From Apoda limacodes (Eukaryota; Arthropoda; Insecta; Lepidoptera; Limacodidae), in the NCBI GenBank assembly GCA_946406115.1, contig OX291555.1:12170001-12234000 (forward strand): a stretch of DNA of 64,000 nucleotides. Reading direction: 5' to 3'. The position numbers and the translations under genes were made by a program. Numbering within the stretch: position 1 is the first letter of the stretch; each line of letters starts with the position of its first letter. Below the pieces are notes generated by a model. It was given only the letters and a program-made list of their open reading frames with translations, did no database searches and was not told the DNA's origin. Positions 36,201 to 44,851 of this stretch are shown here, one piece after another.

Positions 36201-39200
36201 ACGTCGGCGGCGACCACTGCTGGCTCGGGAGCCCGCACTGCAGCCAGTGCAAACGCGCCAACAGCACGCACAATCACGCTCCTTAACTCACTCATATCAT
36301 CTCAGGATGTGGACTTGTTCTCGAATAAACTGCCACAAGTTATTGGGGCAGCACAACTCTACCTAACTAGGAGTATGTGTCTCTGACTGGTATCATGTCC
36401 AAAAAAATGCAAATGTCCGCGTAAATATGTAGGTATTTATGCATGTAAGTCTATGTACTACTTCGATATACACATATTAATTTTGTAGCTATATTTATTA
36501 TATTTAGGTAATTTAATTTTTTTTTACTTAATATTTAATGTTATAGATATTTTTTTTTCTAGTTTGTAGCATAATGGTAGTAGTTAGTATTTGGCTTAAA
36601 GTAGGTTTTCTGTTCTTTATTTTCTTTTAGTTGGTAGTATATATATCAGATTATAAATTCTGTATAACTTGATTGAAGACGCTTTGGGGGCTTCCCCTGT
36701 AAGTCTTTAATAACAATGTAAATAAATAAATAAATCTGTTGTCTGATACCCATAGTACATAGTGCAACCTTTGCTTAGATTGGGATCAGACGGCTCTGTG
36801 TGTAATTTCTAGAAATCTTTATGATTATTATCTCTCTTTCATTACATTTACATTGCATGCACGTGACTCACCGTCCCGCTAGATACACGGGCGTGTGCGT
36901 GCATACGATACTGATGCATTTGGCGGGCGCGGTCGGCGACACGAGGCCCGCACCCAGCAGCGCGCCTTCACCGGCGCTCTCTAGCGCTTCCTCCACAGAC
37001 CGACGCGTAAACTCTACAGCGAAACGTCGCTTCTGCTTGCTGCGGTCCTCGAACACAGATGGCGACACTGTCTTCAGCACTTCTAACTCCTGCAAATGTT
37101 TTCATTCGCAATTTAATTAAAATAGCAGTGAATTATTTTTTAACCAGAGCTTTTATTAAATTCATGAAATACATAAAGAAGGATGTGATTAATTGTTTAA
37201 AGAATTGGCAACACATAGGTAAGTCATACCCCTAGTGTTACAAGTATCTATAGGATAGAGTAGCAAGGAGTATCAAGCAGGCTGTATGCTTGTTTGTCAC
37301 CTTAGTGGTCTCCAAAACTTCTGACTACTATATATTCCGGAATAAGGGTTGTGAAACTTCAGACTTAGATTATAATTTTAATTGTACCTGCAAATCATCA
37401 GGGTATTCCAAGTTGAGAGTAATCAGTAAGGGAGACACGGCCCCAGAGTCCAGAGTCTTGCTAATCTGCTCAGCCAGGTGGTTGCCAAACGACCACTTCC
37501 AAGCTTCTTTTAATGGGGTGACCACATCTGGAAAATTTCACTTTTTAATAATACTTATTAATAAGCTGAATGCAATAATGCCACTTCTATTGCCAATTAA
37601 AAGACTTTTTTGCCGAGTTTACTTTACGTTGATAAATAAGTGTTTGCTACTAACTAGAACTGTAATCTGCAAACTCTTTTGCTAGCAAAAGGCCAATAGT
37701 CTTCTCACGCAGCAATGTTACCATAGGAGCAGAGAGTGCACAGGCGAACGTCAAGCATGTATACCTGAAAATATGCAATGCAAATTTGTTTTCGTAATTT
37801 AAAACCTTTGGTTTTCAAGGAATTCCTAATCATGCACTAATATTTCTTCTAAGATGGAGTCTCTCTTGCTCTAACAATCTAATGATGTAATCTCCCACTG
37901 CCAATAATGCTTCGTTGGTATTCCTCATATTCATACAAACAAAGATGATATTTCTAATATCAATAATCATATTATCTGAGCTTGCATGTACCATTAAATT
38001 TAAGATGGAACCCCTGATGCACTTATAATCCTAACACAGAATCATTGAAATTTGAATAATCTTACAAATATCTATTCATTTCAACCTGGACTTCTATAGT
38101 GTTCTGATAATTTTATTAGAGATGTAAGTATGTTAGGTAGCGGCCAGCCAGTACAAACTGTCAACTCCCTTGCAACTCCACTACTAGCCCAAATGAAAAG
38201 ACAACCAAGAAACTGTCTGCTTAATCTACTTGCATCAATGATTTCACACCAAAACTAATTTGATGGAGAGAATTGATAGGAGAACCTGTAGCAATTCAAA
38301 ATAATGTATTGTTAAACAATATTAAATAACTATTAAGCTATAGGACAAAATAATATAAAATGGTGTTTGATTTGATGATGCAATCAATAACAAAGTATCT
38401 TGCATGCACTAATTATAAACTAATCTTCTTCCTTCTAACTTTCTTGTTCTACATGTATATTTGTATGAATGTTAAAACACTAATAGAAATCAAAGGCATA
38501 AATAACATCCCTAACGACTAGGCTGATTATTACACCGTAGTGCCTTAGTGCCATACTTGACGTAGGAATATTATCATAAAGAAATTTACCTTTTTTTATC
38601 AAGCACTTCCTTCACCATAGCACAGCTCGCTGCCCAAGAGTCCTCCTGTAAGATTCCTAAACAACTATGGCAGACATTTGGATCTGGTTTGTGCCTTTTA
38701 GCTGGTGGAGAGCTTTCTTCATCCTTAGAACCATCGGTATCTGTTCCATTCTGATGATCTTTAGTAACATCTTGCGGTGTTATTTTGGTGTCTGAAGATG
38801 TTAATGGAGGGTCCTGGTACTAGAAATACAATAAAATTTTTGAACAACAGTACAGCCATAAGAAAAGGTGATCCTTAGGGTAAGGTGGGGCTAAAGAGTG
38901 TTCATATATATTAGTGACAGAGAATTTGTATGTGGCCTGACAAGGAACTATGTAAACAAATTCATTCAATATGTATGCAAGAAATTTTTAGCACATCCCT
39001 GGGCAAATCTTTCTGTTGCAACATATGTATATGTAAAGTATTGGAACAATAACTGGTGTTAGAACTGTCATATAATACAAGAAAATATCATTTGTAACAT
39101 CAAAGCTCGAAGTAGGTGTTGACAGTGTTAACAACAGTGCTAAGACACTAATTTTCCGACCTGCTTAGTGTTGTCACCCTAAGTTAATTCCGAATGAGTT

Positions 39201-40123
39201 AGTGATGGAACACCAATGGGGTAGAAAACCAAGCGGCCCCCAGACATTTCATTTAACTACAATTTGGAGCACCTATTTTCGAAAAAAAGAGAATGGTCAG
39301 CTGAATCTCTTTAATCATTTATTCCATTTCTTTTATGTTTTTAAGTTAGCTAAAAAACATGGAAACTATCAACAACACTTCAAAATCAAATTATTTTTTA
39401 TTTTGCAGTGAGAGACTTTAGTACATTTATATTGTTTACAGATTGATGATTATTATTCACAATGATTAAAATTTTTAGTGCCTAAGTCCCATATTTTTTC
39501 TCTTAATAAGAGGATACAATTTGCAGCACCTTGCAGCGGGCTTCATGCAAACGAATTTCTCATTTGTTTTTGACAATTACTGATCAATCACTGTGAAATT
39601 TCTTAGTCATAATCCGAATCCGAATACCTATGTCTGTGGTTTTCCAAAATCTTGAAAAATGTTTTTATTAACTAGAAATCTTTTTTTAAACCATTTGTAT
39701 GAAAAGCTAGAATTCTGTATAACTTTTGAACTATAAAATTTAATAGAAAAATGGCACACTGCAGACCTAGATATTTATTACTAGAACATGTCTTCAAAAT
39801 TTCGTGGTGTTTGATCAGCAAGTGCCTTAAATAAGTGAGAAATTCGTTTGTGTGGAACACGCTGATAGGCGCTCCGAATCGTATTCTCTTAAGCCCCTTT
39901 TAAATTAGTCTGAAACAAAGTTGTACCAGTTGTAGCTAAACGCATATATTAAGTATTATTTTTTAAACCTCCCGGGTCTAATGGTTAAATAAGAACATAC
40001 TTTGGCAACAAATTTGGCCGAATTTTCATAAGCATTAGGGTTTTTTAAACCTATATATCGAAGGCAACAAGCGTCACAACAGTGCAGGTCCTTACAAAAC
40101 TTAAAATAAGCTTTAATATTCAT
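24253..40123 (-). CDS. PUS10: tRNA pseudouridine synthase PUS10, complete, 11 exons
   Basis: PUS10 converts uridine to pseudouridine in the T-loop of tRNA (positions 54/55) and in vertebrates also helps pri-miRNA processing. Exons in gene order: 40001-40123, 38590-38819 (start could be 38813), 37661-37764, 37388-37527, 36872-37089, 29791-29904, 28781-28883, 28347-28453, 27401-27497, 25206-25395, 24253-24431. All phases join to 534 codons plus TAG, close to the human length. Seen in the protein: N-terminal Cys pairs (C16-x2-C19 and C91-x2-C94) as in the zinc-binding THUMP-containing domain; 'RELPQTPW' in exon 6; the catalytic 'GREDVDVRCLGEGRPF' in exon 7 (Asp-329 expected catalytic); 'LHRRPL' in exon 10; and 'EAGTYIKEWVHG' near residue 489 at the C-terminus. 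All junctions are GT-AG, but the exon 3 donor (GTTCTAG) is weak. Intron 5 is 7 kb and holds a LINE. AATAAA overlaps the stop codon. Confidence 0.95.
24695..25000 (+). repeat. Helitron-like repeat in PUS10 intron 10
   Basis: Starts near ACTAATATTATAAATGTGAA, has GATGAAACTTGGCATA and ATAGGCTACTTTTTATC, and ends with GGGCGGGCGGAGCCGCTGCC. The same order of words is found at 25445-25580 and, with a CTAG end, at 4870-5265. It is non-coding and located in an intron. Confidence 0.45.
25445..25580 (+). repeat. Helitron-like repeat fragment
   Basis: The head half of the same repeat as 24695-25000: ACTAATATCATAAATGCGAA, GGAGAAACTTGGCACAGA and TTTTTATCCTGGAAAG. The GGGCGGG end is missing; a SINE follows directly. 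Confidence 0.4.
25635..25762 (-). repeat. tRNA-derived SINE, head half
   Basis: The plus strand shows CAGACTCAAGACAAACACAAA, then GTGCGGGAATCGAACCCACA (reversed B-box) and the CACTGCGAATTAGGCTGAGA A-box side. It is on the minus strand in PUS10 intron 9. Confidence 0.6.
26640..26765 (+). mobile_element. LINE 3' UTR fragment ('GATCGCTTTAAAGCGATAAG')
   Basis: The block GGTTGTCTGGAACAGATCGC, GCGATAAGACAGC and a terminal GCAATAAAGTA looks like the tail of a lepidopteran LINE, with its own AATAAA. Only the 3' untranslated end is present. The parent family is not in this window. Confidence 0.5.
27028..27275 (-). repeat. tRNA-derived SINE, full-length copy
   Basis: On the plus strand it runs ACATTACACACAGCGCCGTC (tail), AAAGCTTGTGTTATGGGTACC, CCAGACTCAAGACAAACACA (body), GCGAGAATCGAACCCACACC (reversed B-box) and CCAACTAGGCTGCGAG (A-box side). 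This is the best reference copy in the window, about 250 bp. It lies in PUS10 intron 9, in the transcribed orientation. Confidence 0.7.
27552..27846 (+). repeat. 'GTGCGAGTCGG' repeat, best copy
   Basis: The head is ATCGGCCAAGTGCGAGTCGG then ACTCGCGCACGAAGGGTTCC; the tail is GGTACGGAACCCTAAAAA. A GACGGGCGGACGGACGGACG microsatellite lies before the tail. The copy is least diverged of the four here and sits antisense in a PUS10 intron. Confidence 0.65.
28200..28320 (+). mobile_element. LINE-A 3' tail fragment
   Basis: Shows AAAGGTCGGCAATGAGCAAG, GCAAGCGTCCATAGGCTGC, GACCGCTTACCATCTGGCGG and GTTTGCCACCTTG, that is the untranslated LINE-A tail on the plus strand. It lies directly next to PUS10 exon 8. 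Confidence 0.65.
29281..29356. repeat. Short foldback of the 'CATCTATTGTCGAGTAG' motif
   Basis: ACATCTATTGTCGAGTAGT at 29281 pairs with GCTACTTGACAATAGATGGCG ending at about 29355. Single copies of the same motif occur near 14935, 20488 and 21560. It may be a tiny MITE or the end of a larger element. Confidence 0.5.
29930..30060 (+). repeat. tRNA-derived SINE, head half
   Basis: A-box-like CTTGACTGCCTAACCGAGG, B-box GGTTCGAACCC at about 29961, and the body GTGATTCCTTTGAGTCTGGG are present; the tail is absent. It lies just upstream of PUS10 exon 6 in intron 5, antisense to the gene. Confidence 0.6.
30062..30640 (+). pseudogene. RTE-type LINE relic (reverse-transcriptase C-terminus)
   Basis: With stops and shifts, the plus strand encodes recognisable RTE/BovB-group C-terminal blocks. 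They include 'LKSKFFNECVLPVMT', then 'GAETWSL', a 'VNIATRISRLK.QWARHV' counterpart, and 'DGCVKRM' near the end. Stops at several points show it is dead. The order matches RTE elements common in Lepidoptera; the subfamily is unresolved. Confidence 0.65.
30668..31470 (+). pseudogene. hAT transposase N-terminal relic (BED finger type)
   Basis: ACTGATGTAACGAACG at about 30669 looks like a hAT-type left terminus. A degenerate BED-finger region follows ('LCNNEYSRKGKTTPAMRYHL', about 30960-31020, with its first Cys changed). The frame at 31119-31319 then contains 'MVALEDLQCSFVESVGFVRL', typical of BED-containing hAT transposases. The core and the C-terminal dimerisation domain are missing, so it is a 5' fragment. 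Confidence 0.65.
31500..32370. repeat. Left flank of an unknown element with repeated 14-bp motifs
   Basis: Four motif copies lie here: GTCCCCTGGTTCAC (31546-31559), TTCTCCTGAGTCAC (31705-31718), GTGACCCAAGAGAC (31902-31915) and GTGACTCAGGAGAC (31924-31937). AATCACATTATCAC occurs twice (about 32059 and 32168). The motif family continues at 35499-35851, on the other side of a LINE. I infer one older element split by the LINE insertion. Confidence 0.45.
32373..35200 (-). mobile_element. LINE-A, long copy 1 (inactive)
   Basis: Minus-strand non-LTR retrotransposon in PUS10 intron 5, in the gene's own orientation. In order: endonuclease domain (34404-35100, with 'SDHCNVSF'), RT fingers ('VHKSSGPDGIPAVVLKQ', 33708-34025), 'LDIAKAFDRVWHRGLLLKL' (33429-33665), 'GVPQGSVLSP' with catalytic 'YADD' (33012-33413), and a C-terminal 'LWNELP' region (32461-32793). 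The tail ends at GGTGGCAAATAAGC. Each domain lies in a different short frame because of shifts and stops, so it cannot make a protein. The protein looks Jockey/CR1-like; the clade needs a tree. Two hundred bases after the 5' limit the similarity to copy 2 stops. Confidence 0.8.
35201..36000. repeat. Right flank of the motif-bearing unknown element
   Basis: Motif copies: GTCTCCTGGGTCAC (35499-35512), GTGACCCAGGAGAT (35599-35612) and TTCTCCTAGGTCAC (35838-35851). GGGGACA words lie near 35634 and 35804, as near 31891 on the left. GAATTCATAG/ATGAATTCAC words at about 35328 and 35471 also repeat. No coding is seen. Confidence 0.45.
36013..36735 (+). pseudogene. LINE relic, C-terminal end plus tail (third family)
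   Basis: The 117-codon frame at 36013-36366 has the pattern of a LINE reverse-transcriptase C-terminus: 'LDTLELRRKLQAI', 'DNPLALADISRYVP', and an arginine-rich stretch. A shifted frame then reads 'DVDLFSNKLPQV'. The 3' end has ATGTAAATAAATAAATAAA, a typical LINE tail, at about 36716-36734. It is antisense in PUS10 intron 5. Confidence 0.55.
36737..36815 (+). repeat. tRNA-derived SINE, tail only
   Basis: TGTCTGATACCCATAGTACA, CCTTTGCTTAGATTGGGATC and GACGGCTCTGTGTGTAAT match the SINE tail. It lies 57 bp from PUS10 exon 5. Confidence 0.55.
37205..37310 (+). mobile_element. LINE-A 3' tail, degenerate
   Basis: AAGTATCTATAGGATAGAG, ATCAAGCAGGCTGTATGCTT and GTTTGTCACCTTAGTGG follow the LINE-A tail order with many changes. 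It is in PUS10 intron 4. Confidence 0.45.
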
Positions 40124-43100
40124 TTTTATAAAAATTCATAAAGTGAGGTTAAGAAAAAAAAAAAAAAAAAACAAAGCAAACATCACATTTAGTGTTGCCA
40201 ACTTAATTTTAAAGAACACACCAACCAATTGGAACCCATTGTGATGCAACCCAGCAGAAAACCACTAAATTTGGCGATCCCTCAAACCACCACAAAACCA
40301 CTAACGTCTTATTTATAAAAAGCAGACACTGGAAAATATTGTTCGGAATGAAAACAACAATTATTGCAATTACCTATGTTATAAAATTATACAAAAAAAA
40401 AACATTAACGACAATAATCAAAACATGAGAAGATTAAGAAAGACTAAATAATTTCCAAATACCGAAAAAAAATATTTTAATTTTCAAACTAACGTTATGT
40501 ATCAACTTTTATTAATTTTGCTTTGTTTACTCAAAGTATTAAGGTAAAGTAAAGGTTACAAAAAGTGTGGTAAGGTGCTGCGGTGAGGAAGAGGGCTCTT
40601 CCCCCCTTACTGTGACTTACCGGAGTGCGAGGTGAACTCAATAATTGTTAAAGCATATATTATGACTTGTTGAGAAATTACGTTAACAGTCGTTGGTATC
40701 TAATATTATATACTTAGCTTGGTTTAAATATGTTGTATAAGACCGTTGAGCACTTTCCTAAATACTATGCCAAGAATCCTTGAAAACCAGTTTTGTGTTG
40801 GTTACACATCAAACAAATATCAATCAATCAATCATTTATTTGTAGAAGGAGGTAAATTGAAGTTCTTAGATTTCTAATAGGTACAGAAAATTACTTCCTG
40901 CCTACAAAGGCATACAAATATTTAGATGTTTTAGGATTAGAGCTAATATTCAAACAATTCATCATAAAATTAAATCATAAAATAAAGTATCACATTCATA
41001 CAATCATAATCAAAACAATAAAATTTAGTCATTCGAATTTAGTTTTATGTCCTCACAAGTACATAATAAAAGTTAAATATTTTTATCATTAAGAAAATCA
41101 TCTACAGTGTAATATACTTTGTCCACTAATATCTTATTCAGTTTGCCTTTGAATAGTAAAATATCACGGATAGTTTTAGGGATTTTATTATAAATATGAA
41201 TAATCATACAGAAAATAGTGTTATTAAGAAGTGCAGTTTTTGACGGTAGACAACATAACTTATTACTGTTCCGTACACTTTTTATGTTACTAAATAAGTC
41301 TTTATTAGTTATAGCAAATACTGCCGCTTCAGAAATATAAAGTGACGGTACAGTGAGTATTTTTAGTCTTTTGAAGTGATCTTTACAGCTATCTCTTTGG
41401 CGTAAATTACAAATGGCACGTATACACCGCTTTTGAGCTTTAACTGTGTGTTCCTTCTCAATTCAGTTACCCCAAAATAAAATTCCGTATCTTAAAGTAG
41501 AGGCTACATATCCGTGATATGCTGTTAGAACTGTAGTTTCATTTGTCTTTTTTCTGAGGCAGTATAAAGCATATGAAAATTTATTAAGTTTTTTACAAAT
41601 GTTATTTGTTTGCGTCTTCTACTGTCATTATCAATATTTTTACCTAAAATTTTATTTCTGTTGTTTCGTTTATATTTTGGCCCAAATAATTTATATTGAG
41701 TTGTGTGTTGTCCGGTTTCTTAAATGTTATTATTTTTGTTTTACTTAAATTTATTTTTAGATTATTTTGACTTAACCATTCTATGATCCTTTTGAGACTT
41801 TCGTTGATTTTATTTTCAAACTGTCAATATTGTTTCCCACATAGACTACTGTACTCTTATCTGCAAACAAAATTACCGGATGACCTGTAACTTTTGGAAG
41901 ATCATTTATATAAATCAAAAAAAGTAGTGGCCCTAGTACACTGCCTTTTGATACGCCACTATTTACGAATTTCGTTTTTGAAGAGTATATTATTTCTTGT
42001 TTTGTATTTGGACAGATTTTACTTATCTCAGTTATTTGTTTACGTTTTTTTAAATACGATTCAAAAAGTGAGAGTACACCACTCCAGATACCATAGGCTT
42101 CTAGTTTACCTAATAGTATATTGTGATCCACGTGATTAAAAGCTTGGGTTAAGGCCATAAATAGTGTACAAACTGAGACTCTGTTGTCTATGTTAACCAT
42201 TATTTTGTATAAAAAGTCATATATGGCCCTATTAATATTCTTGTTCTTTCTGAATCCATATTGTTCTTTACATAATACATTGTTTTTCTCAAAATATGAG
42301 TTAAGGTATTGGTAAATCACTTTCTCGAATATTTTTGAAAAAATCGGTACCTCTAGATCACCTTTTTTGAATTTAGGTTTTGTTATTGATATTTTAAGTT
42401 TATCGGGAAATGTACCGTATTCCATACACTGATTGAATATGAAGCTTAATACTGGTGCTATAATAATGGCAACATATTTGATTACTTTTGTGGTAATTCC
42501 GTCATAACCTGTACTGTTAGTATTTTTTAGCAGTTTGTTTATTTGTAGAACATCATTTGGGGTAGTAGGCTTCAAAAACATTGAATTTGTTACTTGCGAA
42601 TTTATTTGGTTTATTCTATTATAAGCATTTACATGGGTAAAATGATCATTGAAAGACTGGGCTATTTGGGTTGGACTAGTAACTGTTGTGCCATTGACTT
42701 TTATTTCCCTGATTGATGGTTTCGGAATATTATTTTTATAATTGTTAATAATTCTCCAGGTTGCCTTCGACTTATTTTTACAAGTATTTATGTAGTAGTT
42801 GTTTTGCGCCTTTTGAGTTAGTTTTACTACTTTTTTTAATCGATTTGAGTAGGTCTTGTACGTCATTTTATTTGAATTACTAGGGTAAAACCTTGCTTTC
42901 CACAAAAGTTCTCTTTTGCGTTTGCTATAAAATTTACCACATTTTGTAACCCATTTAGGATGAGCATTGGTCATTATTTTAATTTTAATAATAGGAAGGC
43001 ATTAATTATAAAAGAGAATAAATATGTCATAAAATTTATTTATTGCATCATTCGGATCAAGAGAGGCATAAACGTCGCAAAAACTCAGTTTTTCTATACA

Positions 43101-44851
43101 ATCTTTGAATTTAATCATATTTTCTTCATTGTAATTGCGTCGTTTAATAAACCAGTGCTTCATGTTGCAGGTTTTCTTTACAGGGCATTTCAAAATTTGT
43201 GCAGTATGATCAGAGAGTCCTAAATCTATAACCTCAGCCTTGCTTCCAGTAATGTTATGTTTAATGTTGTCGATACATGTACCACTAGGTGCTCGAGTCG
43301 ATTCGGTAACACTTAATTTAAGATTTTTACTTGTCAATATTTCCTGAAAATTTAATGTCATTCTACTTTTACATAATATATCAATATTAAAATCGCCACA
43401 CTTTATTATTTTATTTTTGTTTTTACAAAAATTGTCTAAAATGTCATAAAGGTAATAGAAAAACAACTCTATGTCAGTATTATTATTTTTTGGTGCTCTA
43501 TATACACAAAAAAAATATTTAAGTATTTTGTGTACAATAAATTCAATTGCACAGCACTCTAGAATATCAAATACAGATAATCTTTCAACGTCCATAACTC
43601 TATATTTGTGTTTTTTATTTACTAGAATACACGTACCTCCATGTCTTTTTTCCCTAGAAAAGAAAGATACTAAACTATAGTTTGGAATATTAAATGAAAA
43701 AGTATCATCAGATGTCATATTATGTTCTGATATACATATACCTACTGTCAATATGTTTGCCGGATCTAGCTAACTCGTCTAAAGAAATTGTCAGTTCGTC
43801 TGTCCATTTATAAGTCCATTTATAGTTTGATGCAAAATGTAGATATTATTGTTCACGAAAAAACTCTTCGCTTCTTACGGAGCAGTCATTATTTACTTCA
43901 GTAGAGTTTAATTGAGCAGCTGTAGTTATAAAGTAAGTAGTATCAGTTTGAGTACCTTTGCTTTCTAATCTGACTCCAGAAGTGAGTGATATTTTTTTGA
44001 GATAATTCTGATGATTCAGGTAGTATTCTTTACGCAGTATTTCCCGCAAAAGTGACCTACATATATTAGTTGTGTAATATTTTTGAAGTGGTATGTATTT
44101 ACTATAGTTTAAGTCAGTAAAAAGTGCATACTTATATTTGGAACATATAAATTTAAATTCGTAATTAAGTTTATTTTCATTTAGACACCTGTTATACGGA
44201 ACCTCGCAAACAATAACATTGGCTTTATGTACATTTTTTAGATATGTGATAAGCGCTAATTGAAGCTCATAAGGGTTACAATAGTTTGTACCACAAATTG
44301 ATTTCTCAATTGATTCCTGCTCTAATTTTTCTATCACGTTTTTCTAATGTTGAATATGTTTTTACTATTGATACACAAATACGCGCGTGACAGTATTAAT
44401 GCGCAAACATCCACTGTACGTTTCGCTCACCGCTAGACTAATGTGCCGTGGTTTTTAAATAAATCTGACCTGTGAAAATTCCTTTGTTATTAAATTGGAT
44501 TACTTATAAATTCTTGCAAAAATACCTACTTAGCTAGCATAATTACTATTTCTATTGAATATACCTTTTCAGTAAAATCCCATTGCGTAGTAGCGAACCA
44601 TGTGCTACACCTAACATAGGGAAAAAAACGACGATGCGGGGATAATCTTAATTCTTACGTAGTAGGTATATTATTCTCTGCTCAATTATTAATATAGATT
44701 TGTACATAATATAAAAGAAAGGAGTTGGCAACATTGTTTGTGTTTATGTAATTCGAATGTCACAAGAAATTCAAAATTTATAAAAAATATATATATTTAC
44801 GTGTTCTTGTTCTTTTTTTGTTAATTAAACACAATTTTTAATTCATAAAAT
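40124..44851. promoter_or_regulatory. Divergent promoter gap between PUS10 and SAM50, split by a LINE
   Basis: The two start codons face away from each other (40123 minus, 44852 plus). Without LINE-B (about 40820-44345) they would be roughly 1.2 kb apart. The remaining flanks are AT-rich and show no clear TATA box. A small CACCGCTAGACTAATG area near 44430 and the poly-A run at 40156 are unremarkable. A shared promoter is an inference from geometry only. Confidence 0.4.
40820..44345 (-). mobile_element. LINE-B non-LTR retrotransposon, broken
   Basis: Minus-strand element with three main frames. 43846-44337 is the end of a first ORF with an esterase-like look ('NVIVCEVPYNRCLNENKLNYEF'). 43002-43751 is the endonuclease ('GDFNIDILCKS', 'LGLSDHTAQ'). 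41781-42974 is the reverse transcriptase ('YDGITTKVIK', 'KAYGIW'-type blocks, 'GVSKGSVLGPLLFLIYINDL'). The catalytic FADD box reads FADK (near 41850-41862), so the enzyme is dead even before the frameshift near 41823. Beyond that shift the C-terminal end is still readable ('RYGILFWGN', 'AQKRCIRAI', about 41380-41520). It ends in (TGAT)n at 40820-40834, like CR1/Jockey tails with short repeats. It appears 5'-truncated. Confidence 0.8.

Noticed and set aside
36821..37120. 99-codon plus-strand frame rich in Ala, Ser and Pro
   Set aside because: Antisense shadow of PUS10 exon 5.
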